Shown here in pieces: positions 1 through 6,367 of a DNA stretch of 9,128 bases. Position numbers and translations under genes: made by a program. Position 1 is the stretch's first letter. Every line of letters starts with the position of its first letter. The stretch is from positions 1-9,128 of the forward strand of contig JAAURU010000122.1 in the NCBI GenBank assembly GCA_012032075.1, in the 5' to 3' direction. The notes under the pieces were generated by a model. The model saw nothing but the letters and a program-made list of their open reading frames with translations, ran no database searches and had not been told where the DNA came from. The DNA is from Flavobacterium sp. (GTDB lineage: Bacteria > Bacteroidota > Bacteroidia > Flavobacteriales > Flavobacteriaceae).

Positions 1-29
1 TTTTATTTTAAAACTTAGGTTAAAAACTT

Positions 30-1754
30 TTATTGGCTAGTTTTAATAATTTTTTGAAATGAATTAATTGGTGTATTTAATTCGTTTATTCCTTCAATTT
101 TTATTGAATAAATCCCATCTAATATATGTGATAAATCTATTTGCTTTTTATCTTTATTTAATTTTTTATGTAATATCTTTTGTCCTAAATTATTAAAAAG
201 TGATATTTCGATATTCTTATACTTATTTGTATCTTGAATATTTAAGATGTTTTGAACTGGATTTGGAAAAATTGAAAATTCTTGATTTGTAACTGATGGA
301 CTTTCTATTCCCAAAGGATTATCATATTTAATTTGAATAAATCCTGTTGCTGTTGGTTCTACTAATGAATTATTGTCATTTATAGAAATATTACATCCTT
401 GATCATTATAATCTTCTGTGCTACCTAATAGTTTTCTAATTACCACGTTACCAGTATTCCAGTCTAATCCATAAAAATAATAATTACAATCAGCCTCTTT
501 ACCATTACCATACACTAAATTTGAATCTCTTGAATAGGTTAACGCATTATTAAAATTAAGATTAGCATTATTCCAAACTAAGTCAAGCGAATTTAAAACA
601 GTATCCCATTTACATTTTACAACTCCTTTTGCATTATTACATGAATATGTAAATCCATTGTATTGTGCAACCGCCATTTCATAACCATTTGCACAGATAG
701 AATTTTCAATAGATTGGAAGCCATTATTTAAATTTTGAAATCCTGTTAAATTTCTAATTCCTGCCACTCTTATATCTTGTCCCGCAATTCCATTCCAGTC
801 AGAGGGAACAATATTATCTCTCCAAAAAGCAACCATATTATTAGGACTATGTCCATCTGCAACTACAACCAGCTTGTCGTTTCCAGCTCCCCATCCAATT
901 AATGTAGGAGTTGTTCCACTTCCTTTTGCTAATAATGATGTTGGGCCGTTACCAACAAAATCATAAGGTGCTGTCCACTCAATTGTAATATTTGGGTTAT
1001 TCCACTTTAATTTTATCATTTTTTTTGTGGTAACAATATAAATTGAATTGTCTTCATCTACAGCAAAGTTATTATGATAACTTATTTCTCCATTTTCTAG
1101 AGGTAAATTAAGCGTTATAACCTCTGAAAAATCGGGTTTTATTACTCCAAAAGTTCCACCAGTTGTATTAAATGCAATCCATCCATCTTGTGTAACATTA
1201 AATAAAGCTGCTTTTCCCAAAACAGTGTTAGGTAGTGTTAATGTGTTTAAAAGTACAATAGGAGAGTAAATATCTGTAGTATCCTGATCTGAGTATTTGA
1301 ACACTTTATTTACATTGTTATTGTCGTCATAATCATAAGAAATCCAAGTTTTATTTCGCAATAAAAGATGATTAAAACTAAAATCGAGAACATTAAAATC
1401 AATTCTTAAACTTTGAATCACTCTAAGTCCTAAAGCATCATCAACTGCTTTAAAAACATGAGTAGAAGAAGAACCTAAGATAGCTCTTTGCCCATTTGAA
1501 TAACGCTCTGTAAAGTATAACCAAGTTGCGCTTCTATTAAAAGGTGTTGGACAATACCTAACCGTTAACTCATCAAAAACTTCTGGTGCTCTTAAGCAAG
1601 TTGATGCCTGACTAAATGTATTGCGATGCATTATTGGCCATGGAGATTTAGCAATAAAATTGTTAGAAGGAGGATCATCTAAACACAGTATGTTTTGTCC
1701 AAAACTTTGGAAAAATAAAAGTGCAATTATAATTTGAAGCAAAATTCTTTTCAT
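30..1754 (-). CDS. T9SS-sorted secreted protein of unknown function, probable beta-propeller
   Basis: This 574-residue protein is built for export. Residues 1-20 form a classical signal peptide (basic MKR, hydrophobic ILLQIIIALLFF, then SFGQ). The last ~82 residues (from about 493) match a type A T9SS C-terminal sorting domain: FPNPVQN near 496-502, then ISLFNNLGQKI, LDGIYSIKIE and a basic KIIKTSQ end. Such domains are recognised by the T9SS translocon and removed at the cell surface or during secretion. The middle (about 35-490) is not a family I recognise. It begins with SPWPIMHRN, resembling the start of PQQ-like or other beta-propeller secreted proteins, and is rich in short beta-type segments with several cysteines, so a propeller fold is my inference. 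No catalytic motif is visible. The ATG is supported because the signal peptide begins exactly there. It lies 53 bp downstream of the regulator gene on the same strand, so it may be co-transcribed or use its own promoter. Confidence 0.85.
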   Translation of the reverse strand: MKRILLQIIIALLFFQSFGQNILCLDDPPSNNFIAKSPWPIMHRNTFSQASTCLRAPEVFDELTVRYCPTPFNRSATWLYFTERYSNGQRAILGSSSTHVFKAVDDALGLRVIQSLRIDFNVLDFSFNHLLLRNKTWISYDYDDNNNVNKVFKYSDQDTTDIYSPIVLLNTLTLPNTVLGKAALFNVTQDGWIAFNTTGGTFGVIKPDFSEVITLNLPLENGEISYHNNFAVDEDNSIYIVTTKKMIKLKWNNPNITIEWTAPYDFVGNGPTSLLAKGSGTTPTLIGWGAGNDKLVVVADGHSPNNMVAFWRDNIVPSDWNGIAGQDIRVAGIRNLTGFQNLNNGFQSIENSICANGYEMAVAQYNGFTYSCNNAKGVVKCKWDTVLNSLDLVWNNANLNFNNALTYSRDSNLVYGNGKEADCNYYFYGLDWNTGNVVIRKLLGSTEDYNDQGCNISINDNNSLVEPTATGFIQIKYDNPLGIESPSVTNQEFSIFPNPVQNILNIQDTNKYKNIEISLFNNLGQKILHKKLNKDKKQIDLSHILDGIYSIKIEGINELNTPINSFQKIIKTSQ

Positions 1755-1758
1755 TGAA

Positions 1759-1766
1759 CAAAAATA
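1759..1766 (-). promoter_or_regulatory. Candidate -7 promoter box of the T9SS protein gene
   Basis: Read on the minus strand the bases are TATTTTTG, a full match to the Bacteroidota -7 consensus TAnnTTTG. Only 4 bases separate it from the ATG at 1754, so a transcript from here would have almost no 5' leader. I see no TTG (-33) at a normal distance upstream, which weakens the call in such AT-rich DNA. Confidence 0.4.
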
Positions 1767-1787
1767 ATCAAGTAAATTCTTTTAAAA

Positions 1788-1803
1788 TTTGACGAAAGTC
1801 AAA
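1788..1803 (-). terminator. Weak hairpin after the Crp/Fnr gene
   Basis: Perfect 6-bp inverted repeat TTTGAC/GTCAAA around a 4-base loop. It starts 4 bases after the regulator's stop codon and is followed on the minus strand by TTTT. It is short and has little GC, so it may be a leaky terminator that lets some transcription run into the T9SS gene. Confidence 0.4.
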
Positions 1804-1807
1804 AACA

Positions 1808-2371
1808 CTAGATTCTTCCTCTTATTCTGCTTAATGATTCTTGTGTGATTCCTAAACATTCAGCAATTATTCCTAAGTTAACAGCTTGCAAAATAGTAGG
1901 TTTTGTTGCAATTAATTCTAAATAACGTTCTTTTGGAGTTTTTGTTTGAAATTTTAATTTCTCCATAATTAAATCTAAAACCGCAAATTGAGCCACTAAT
2001 CTTACAAATTTTTCCCAAACTTTATAATTTTGGTAAAGAATTTCTAACTGTTCTCTAGTAATAGATAATAATTCACAATCTGTTATAGCATAGACTGAAC
2101 TTATTGCTGGTTGAGAAGAATAAAAACTTAAAAAATCAGTAACTAAATCAAATTCCGAAGCAATATGAATTGCTTTTTCATTTTCACCTTGAATCATTGT
2201 ATATTTAAGAAAACCTTCATTTACAAAATAAATCTTATTAGTATTTTTACCTGCTTTTATAATTTGTGAACCTTTATCAATTTTCTCCTTTTTTAATAAT
2301 TCTGAGAAAGCATTTAATTCATCTTCGTCTAATGAAATAAATTTCTGTAAAAAGAAAGTAATCTTATCCAT
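1808..2371 (-). CDS. Crp/Fnr-family transcriptional regulator
   Basis: This 187-residue protein has the two-part Crp/Fnr layout: an N-terminal cyclic-nucleotide-binding-like beta-roll (about 20-115), a long dimerisation helix (about 115-143), and a C-terminal helix-turn-helix (about 166-187) ending LGITQESLSRIRGRI. The phrase ITQESLSRIR is the usual recognition-helix signature of short Bacteroidota Crp-like regulators, and the protein normally stops just after it, so it is not truncated. The phosphate-binding cassette of true cAMP receptors (GE...RSA) is not visible; the equivalent stretch, FLSFYSSQPAISSVYAIT, keeps only the general shape. It has no cysteine cluster like that of Fnr. The ligand is therefore unknown and may not be cAMP. 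It is transcribed away from crtY across a 41-bp spacer, so it may control itself and crtY, but that is inference from position only. Confidence 0.88.
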   Translation of the reverse strand: MDKITFFLQKFISLDEDELNAFSELLKKEKIDKGSQIIKAGKNTNKIYFVNEGFLKYTMIQGENEKAIHIASEFDLVTDFLSFYSSQPAISSVYAITDCELLSITREQLEILYQNYKVWEKFVRLVAQFAVLDLIMEKLKFQTKTPKERYLELIATKPTILQAVNLGIIAECLGITQESLSRIRGRI

Positions 2372-2385
2372 TCAATTTTTTTAAT

Positions 2386-2393
2386 TAAATATA
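2386..2393 (-). promoter_or_regulatory. Possible -7 box of the Crp/Fnr gene in the divergent spacer
   Basis: On the minus strand this reads TATATTTA, one mismatch from TAnnTTTG, 14 bases before the ATG at 2371. The spacer (2372-2412) is almost pure A/T and includes a 10-bp palindrome TTTAATTAAA at 2380-2389. Such matches arise easily by chance here, so this is a weak call. Confidence 0.22.
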
Positions 2394-2400
2394 TAAAATT

Positions 2401-2408
2401 TATCTTTG
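2401..2408 (+). promoter_or_regulatory. Candidate -7 promoter box of crtY, 4 bases before its GTG start
   Basis: TATCTTTG matches TAnnTTTG fully. Its last bases overlap an in-frame TGA (2407-2409), so the reading frame cannot begin further upstream and the GTG at 2413 is the first usable start. A transcript from this promoter would begin at or within a few bases of the start codon. No good TTG -33 element is seen upstream in the A/T-only spacer. Confidence 0.5.
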
Positions 2409-2412
2409 AAAA

Positions 2413-3549
2413 GTGAAACACTATAATTACATATTTACGGGTTCAGGTTTGTCAGCATTAATGACTGTTTATCAGATGATTTTATCTGAAAAATTTCAAG
2501 ATAAAACCATTTTATTAATCGACTTAGATGTTAAGAAATCAAACGATAGAACTTGGTGTTTTTGGGATGATACTGCTCTTTTTGACACTATTGTATCTAA
2601 AAAATGGCAAACAGCTCTTTTTAAAAATGAAAAATTCTCCAAAGAACTTCAAATTACACCTTATCAGTACAAAATGATAAAAGGGATTGATTTTTATAAT
2701 TTCATATTTGACGTAATTGCAAAACATCCTAATATTACTTTCCTAAATGAAAAAGTAATTTCTTTTCAAGATTTTGGAAACCAATGCCTTGTAAAAACAG
2801 CACAAAACGAATTTACATCAGATAAAATATTTAATTCTATTTTTAACCCTGAAATAGTTAAAAATCAAACCAAATATCCTCTTTTACAACAACATTTTAT
2901 TGGTTGGTTTATAAAATCTAAAGAAAAGGCTTTCAATCCTGCTTGTGCTACTTTCATGGATTTTTCTATTGCCCAAAAAGGAAATACACGATTTATGTAT
3001 GTTTTACCAACTTCTACAACTGAGGCTTTGCTTGAATATACTTTGTTTTCCAAAGATGTATTAACAAAAGAAGAATATGAAGATGAGATTGTCAATTACA
3101 TTGAAAAATTAGGTATAACGGATTATGAAATTGTAGAAAAAGAACAAGGAAATATTCCAATGACATGCTATAAATTTTGGAAACACGACACAAAAAACAG
3201 TATAAACATAGGTTCAGCTGGTGGATGGACAAAAGCAAGTACAGGATTTACCTTTAAAAATGTGACTAAAAAATCTAAAGCATTAGTTACATTTCTTCAG
3301 CAGTATGATGATTTTAAAAAATTCAACAAAAAAGATAAATTTTGGTTTTATGATTTATTATTTATTGATGTGCTCTTCAAAAATAATGCTTTAGGTTCAA
3401 AAGTGTTTTCGGCTTTATTCAAAAAAGGAAACCCAATTTTAATTTTTAGATTTCTGGATGAAGAAACTTCGTTTATAGAAGATATAAAAGTAATGTGGAA
3501 ATGTCCAAAAATTCCTTTTTTGAAAGCTTTATTTAGAAGACTATATTAA
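2413..3549 (+). CDS. crtY: Lycopene cyclase (CrtY type)
   Basis: This 378-residue protein is about the usual length for CrtY-type lycopene cyclases, flavin-dependent enzymes that close the ends of lycopene to give beta-carotene, the precursor of zeaxanthin-like yellow pigments of flavobacteria. It starts with a dinucleotide-binding strand-turn-helix, YIFTGSGLSAL (GSG at residues 10-12), and an acidic strand end, LLIDLD. It then carries NDRTWCFW (44-51), a hallmark close to the family's conserved TWCFW, and GSAGGWTKASTGF (267-279), matching the family's G..GG...(S/T)(T/S)G(Y/F) motif. The Rossmann turn lies only 8 residues from the GTG, and an in-frame TGA just upstream excludes an earlier start. 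No other carotenoid gene is in the window, so it is separated from crtB/crtI or those lie elsewhere. It is divergent from a Crp/Fnr regulator. No clear terminator follows; the 127 bp before the next gene is mostly A/T with short TAAAATAAAA-like repeats. Confidence 0.9.
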   Translation: MKHYNYIFTGSGLSALMTVYQMILSEKFQDKTILLIDLDVKKSNDRTWCFWDDTALFDTIVSKKWQTALFKNEKFSKELQITPYQYKMIKGIDFYNFIFDVIAKHPNITFLNEKVISFQDFGNQCLVKTAQNEFTSDKIFNSIFNPEIVKNQTKYPLLQQHFIGWFIKSKEKAFNPACATFMDFSIAQKGNTRFMYVLPTSTTEALLEYTLFSKDVLTKEEYEDEIVNYIEKLGITDYEIVEKEQGNIPMTCYKFWKHDTKNSINIGSAGGWTKASTGFTFKNVTKKSKALVTFLQQYDDFKKFNKKDKFWFYDLLFIDVLFKNNALGSKVFSALFKKGNPILIFRFLDEETSFIEDIKVMWKCPKIPFLKALFRRLY

Positions 3550-3609
3550 AATTAATTCTAAAATAAAAATAAAATATTAAAATAAAATGAATAAAGTTTT
3601 GAAAATGAG

Positions 3610-3639
3610 TTGTTAATCCAATTAATGTCCTCATATTTG
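3610..3639 (+). promoter_or_regulatory. Promoter of the cold-shock gene
   Basis: A TTG at 3610-3612 lies 19 bases before CATATTTG at 3632-3639, one mismatch from the -7 consensus TAnnTTTG and with normal spacing for Bacteroidota. The start codon is 37 bases further, giving a leader of about 30 bases. That is much shorter than the long thermosensing leader of E. coli cspA, so no cspA-like RNA thermoswitch is expected. Confidence 0.55.
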
Positions 3640-3676
3640 CAAAGCACAAAATCGTGTAAATTTTAATTATATTACA

Positions 3677-3868
3677 ATGAGTAAAGGTACAGTAAAATTC
3701 TTCAATGAAACTAAAGGATTTGGTTTTATTACTGAAGAGGGCGTTAACAAAGATCATTTTGTTCACATTTCAGGTCTTGTAGACAAAATTCAAGAAGGAG
3801 ACGAAGTTGAATTCGAATTAAAAGAAGGAAACAAAGGATTAAACGCAGTAAACGTAAAAGTTATTTAA
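3677..3868 (+). CDS. Cold-shock domain protein (CspA family)
   Basis: This 63-residue protein is a single cold-shock domain, slightly shorter than the 65-70 residues usual in the family. It has both nucleic-acid-binding signatures: RNP1 as KGFGFIT (13-19) and RNP2 as HFVHIS (27-32). The N-terminal GTVKFFN strand and the closing GLNAVNV strand complete the five-stranded barrel. Family members bind single-stranded RNA or DNA and melt secondary structure, often during cold adaptation or rapid growth, but cold induction cannot be read from this sequence. The start follows from MSKGTVKFFN, the standard N-terminus. It appears monocistronic, with its own promoter 5' and a strong terminator 3'. Confidence 0.96.
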   Translation: MSKGTVKFFNETKGFGFITEEGVNKDHFVHISGLVDKIQEGDEVEFELKEGNKGLNAVNVKVI

Positions 3869-3890
3869 TACATATACTTCCAGTTTAACA

Positions 3891-3918
3891 AAAAGCCTAT
3901 CATTACTGATAGGCTTTT
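3891..3918 (+). terminator. Intrinsic terminator after the cold-shock gene
   Basis: Perfect 12-bp stem AAAAGCCTATCA/TGATAGGCTTTT with a 4-base TTAC loop, followed by ATTTTTAATTT. It begins 23 bases after the stop codon. The A-rich left arm and T-rich right arm make it potentially active in both directions. The next 100 bases to the bacilliredoxin promoter hold nothing I recognise. Confidence 0.88.
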
Positions 3919-4019
3919 ATTTTTAATTTGATTTTCACAAATACTTTTTTAATGATTAAAGTTATTTGAAACCTTTTAAGCTATATAACGATAACAAATC
4001 TTTATGATTTTATTAGAGT

Positions 4020-4046
4020 TTGAATTAGTAAATCTTTGTAACTTTG
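4020..4046 (+). promoter_or_regulatory. Promoter of the bacilliredoxin gene
   Basis: TAACTTTG at 4039-4046 matches the -7 consensus TAnnTTTG. TTG at 4020-4022 is 16 bases upstream, slightly short of normal spacing. The ATG is 24 bases after the box, giving a leader of about 20 bases that is A-rich and has no Shine-Dalgarno sequence. Confidence 0.5.
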
Positions 4047-4070
4047 TATTATTAATTAAAATACAAGATT

Positions 4071-4481
4071 ATGTATCCAGAAGAAATGGTAAAACCAATG
4101 CGTGCAGAACTTTCTGAAGCTGGTTTTAAAGAATTATATAAAGCAGAAGATGTTAAAAATGCAATTCAATCTGAAGGAACAACTTTAGTTGTTGTAAATT
4201 CCGTTTGTGGTTGTGCTGCAAGAAATGCAAGACCAGGAGCAAAAATGAGTTTAGATGGTGCTAAAAAACCTTCTAATTTAGTTACTGTTTTTGCAGGTGT
4301 AGATAAAGAAGCGGTTGATGCTGCAAGAGAACAAATGTTTCCTTTTCCACCATCATCACCTAGTATGGCTTTATTTAAGAATGGAGAATTAGTACACATG
4401 CTAGAACGTCATCATATCGAAGGTCGTCCAGCAGAATTAATTGCTGAAAATTTAAAAGATGCTTATAACGAATATTGTTAA
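4071..4481 (+). CDS. BrxA/BrxB-family bacilliredoxin
   Basis: This 136-residue, thioredoxin-fold protein carries the family's unusual CGC redox motif in NSVCGCAARNARPG (Cys46 and Cys48), preceded by EGTTLVVV and followed by PSSPSMALFK (the cis-proline region), RHHIEGR and a C-terminal Cys136. As I recall them, Bacillus BrxA and BrxB share the same arrangement, including the final cysteine. These proteins remove bacillithiol from S-bacillithiolated proteins after oxidative or hypochlorite stress. Bacillithiol synthesis genes are known in many Bacteroidota, so the role fits, although none of those genes is in this window. The MYPEEMVKPMR start is the usual N-terminus. Own promoter and terminator indicate a single-gene transcript. 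Cytosolic: no signal peptide. Confidence 0.93.
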   Translation: MYPEEMVKPMRAELSEAGFKELYKAEDVKNAIQSEGTTLVVVNSVCGCAARNARPGAKMSLDGAKKPSNLVTVFAGVDKEAVDAAREQMFPFPPSSPSMALFKNGELVHMLERHHIEGRPAELIAENLKDAYNEYC

Positions 4482-4502
4482 TTCGTTACATTTACAACAA
4501 GG

Positions 4503-4530
4503 AAACCATCTTTTAATGATGGTTTTTTTT
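4503..4530 (+). terminator. Intrinsic terminator after the bacilliredoxin gene
   Basis: 8-bp stem AAACCATC/GATGGTTT (4503-4510 with 4518-4525) and a 7-base loop. The right arm runs into eight T residues and, after one G, five more. It lies 21 bases after the stop codon and only about 13 bases before the -7 box of plsC, so the two regulatory sites are packed end to end. Confidence 0.85.
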
Positions 4531-4542
4531 GTTTTTAAATAG

Positions 4543-4550
4543 TACCTTTG
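4543..4550 (+). promoter_or_regulatory. Candidate -7 promoter box of the plsC-desaturase operon
   Basis: TACCTTTG matches TAnnTTTG fully and sits 18 bases before the ATG at 4569. No TTG occurs at a normal -33 distance, because that position falls inside the preceding terminator. Confidence 0.45.
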
Positions 4551-4568
4551 TAAAAAGTCTATTTCAAC

Positions 4569-5302
4569 ATGCAAAAGATTATTTCTTACCCTATATCTAT
4601 AGTGTATAATGCACTTTTTTTATTTTGGTTATGCCTTTTTCATCCTATTCAATGGATTTGTTTTAATCTGTTTGGCTATAATGCACATCGATGGAGTGTT
4701 CATATTTTAAATTGGTTTTTAGTGAGAAACACACATGTTTTGGGAACCACTTATTCTTTTAAAGGAATAGAAAAATTGCCAAAAAATGTACCATTAGTAA
4801 TTGTTACTAATCATCAAAGTTTATATGACATTCCACCTATTATTTGGTTTTTAAGAGATTGGCATCCAAAATTTATTAGTAAAAAAGAATTAGGCAAAGG
4901 AATTCCAAGTGTTTCTTATAACTTAAGACATGGTGGTTCTGCATTAATTGATAGAAAAGACGGTAAACAAGCATTAGGCGAAATTAAAAAGTGTGCTGAA
5001 CTTATAAGTAAAATAATTATTCGGTTGTCATATTTCCAGAAGGAACACGGGCAAAAAACGGTGTTCCAAAACCCTTTTCAGTAAATGGTTTGAAAATGTT
5101 GTACAAATTTGCTCCAAATGCCTATTTTGCTCCAATAACAATTAATAATTCATGGAAAATGTCTCGTTATGGAGCCTTTCCATTAGGTTTAGGAAACCGA
5201 CTTGAATTTCAATTGCATGAACCCTTAAAAATTTCCGATTATTCGTTTGAAGAAATTTTTGAAAAAACAGAAAAAATGATCACAGAAAATATTAAACTAT
5301 AA
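4569..5302 (+). pseudogene. plsC: 1-acyl-glycerol-3-phosphate acyltransferase (PlsC family), frameshifted
   Basis: The family transfers an acyl chain to lysophosphatidic acid to make phosphatidic acid at the inner membrane. A hydrophobic N-terminus (about 5-35) is followed by the catalytic motif NHQSLYD (His82 to Asp87, HX4D) and GGSALIDRKD (motif II). The third motif, FPEGTR, is present at 5033-5050 but in the -1 frame relative to the start. An in-frame stop in that second frame (5009-5011) places the break between about 5010 and 5030. Adding one A to the A4 run at 5010-5013 gives SKNNYSVVIFPEGTRAKNG and a continuous protein of about 244 residues, normal for PlsC. As written, translation would end at 5084 without motif III. 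The rest of the second frame is undamaged, so the break is either very recent or a sequence error. It lies 4 bases upstream of the desaturase gene, implying an operon. Confidence 0.9.
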
Positions 5303-5306
5303 AAAA

Positions 5307-6299
5307 ATGTCAATACAAAATGTTCGGTTAGAAGTAATGCAATTTTTGGAAAAGAAAATTGATTCCTTTGTGGAAGAATTTCTAATTCCAGTAGAAAAAA
5401 TTTGGCAACCATCCGATTTATTACCTAATTCTCAAAATGAAAATTTCTTTGATGAAGTAACAGAATTGAGAGAAATTGCAAAAGATTTACCGTATGATTT
5501 TTGGGTTGTTTTAGTTGGTGATACCATTACTGAAGAAGCTTTACCAACCTACGAATCTTGGTTAATGCAAGTTGAAGGAGTAAATCAAGAAAATGGTGGC
5601 AATGGATGGAGTAAATGGATAAAACAGTGGACAGGTGAAGAAAACCGTCATGGTGATACATTAAATAAATATTTGTATCTATCCGGTCGCGTAGATATGC
5701 GTGAAATTGAAATGACAACACAACATTTAATCAATGACGGATTTGATATTGGTACTAGTAATGATCCCTATAAAAACTTTGTTTACACTAGTTTCCAAGA
5801 ATTAGCCACTTACGTTTCTCATAATCGAGTAGCTCAAATGGCTAAGAAATTTGGTGACAATAAACTAGCTAAAATGTGTCGTTTAATTGCAGGAGACGAA
5901 ATGCGACATCATCAAGCATACAGTACTTTTGTAAATAGAATTTTTGAAATTGACCCTAGTGAAATGATGTTGGCTTTCCAACACATGATGAAGCATAAAA
6001 TAACCATGCCAGCTCATTTTTTAAGAGAATCTGGTCAAAAAATTAGCACAGCTTTTGAACAATTTTCAGACGCTGCTCAAAGACTGGGTGTTTACACTGC
6101 AAATGATTATGTAGATATCATGCAAAAATTAATTGATAAATGGCAAATTGATAAAATTAACAATCTTACAGACGAAGCTGAAAAAGCAAGAGATTTCTTA
6201 ATGAAATTACCTGCTAGAATGGCTAGAGTATCGGAAAGATTGGTAATTCCAGAAACAAGTCATATTTTTAAATGGGTGCAACCTGCTTTGATAAAATAA
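5307..6299 (+). CDS. Soluble acyl-ACP desaturase (diiron, plant stearoyl-ACP desaturase type)
   Basis: This 330-residue cytosolic enzyme introduces a cis double bond into an acyl chain carried on acyl carrier protein. All diiron ligands of the plant-type family can be matched: Glu76 or Glu77 in TEEALPTY, Glu112 and His115 in EENRHG, Glu165 in TSFQELAT, and Glu198 and His201 in DEMRH. Regions such as NKYLYLSGRVDMR, AQRLGVYTANDY and MPAH also look strongly plant-like. It has no signal peptide or membrane span, unlike the membrane DesA/FADS desaturases. The ATG follows the plsC stop by 4 bases, so the two are very likely co-transcribed and translationally close. A strong hairpin follows 20 bases after the stop. 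Chain length and double-bond position cannot be predicted from sequence alone. Confidence 0.94.
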   Translation: MSIQNVRLEVMQFLEKKIDSFVEEFLIPVEKIWQPSDLLPNSQNENFFDEVTELREIAKDLPYDFWVVLVGDTITEEALPTYESWLMQVEGVNQENGGNGWSKWIKQWTGEENRHGDTLNKYLYLSGRVDMREIEMTTQHLINDGFDIGTSNDPYKNFVYTSFQELATYVSHNRVAQMAKKFGDNKLAKMCRLIAGDEMRHHQAYSTFVNRIFEIDPSEMMLAFQHMMKHKITMPAHFLRESGQKISTAFEQFSDAAQRLGVYTANDYVDIMQKLIDKWQIDKINNLTDEAEKARDFLMKLPARMARVSERLVIPETSHIFKWVQPALIK

Positions 6300-6319
6300 T
6301 AGTATAAATTCCAAAAAAT

Positions 6320-6357
6320 AAAATTCCAAATTCCAACATAAGTGAATTTGGAATTTT
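6320..6357 (+). terminator. Terminator-like hairpin between the desaturase and HD genes
   Basis: Perfect 14-bp inverted repeat AAAATTCCAAATTC/GAATTTGGAATTTT (6320-6333 with 6344-6357) with a 10-base loop. The stem is AT-rich and the T run is built into its right arm. It ends 10 bases before the next ATG, so it could also affect expression of the HD gene. The motif AAATTCC occurs three times here (6306-6312, 6321-6327, 6328-6334). TGAATTTG at 6343-6350, inside the right arm, is one mismatch from the -7 promoter consensus. Confidence 0.65.
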
Positions 6358-6367
6358 CTATATAAAA

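Noticed and set aside
2539..3095. Open frames of 62 and 76 codons on the minus strand inside crtY
   Set aside because: They lie wholly antisense to a well-supported gene and encode no recognisable domain or start context.
3550..3600. Tandem TAAAATAAAA-like units as a repeat array
   Set aside because: Irregular and made only of A and T; expected in such low-GC spacer DNA.
3533..3766. Minus-strand frame of 77 codons across the crtY end and cold-shock gene
   Set aside because: It overlaps the cold-shock gene and its promoter on the other strand and encodes low-complexity Phe/Ile-rich sequence, typical of AT-rich shadow frames.
4166..4399. Minus-strand 77-codon frame inside the bacilliredoxin gene
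   Set aside because: Antisense shadow of a strongly conserved coding region.
5007..5020. Programmed -1 ribosomal frameshifting in plsC
   Set aside because: No slippery heptamer of the X XXY YYZ form and no clear downstream structure; slipping back on the AAA codon would place TAA in the P site. A missing A explains it better.
5090..5302. A separate 70-residue gene after plsC
   Set aside because: Its sequence is the C-terminal part of PlsC, continuous with the FPEGTR motif just upstream in the same frame. It is a fragment created by the frameshift.
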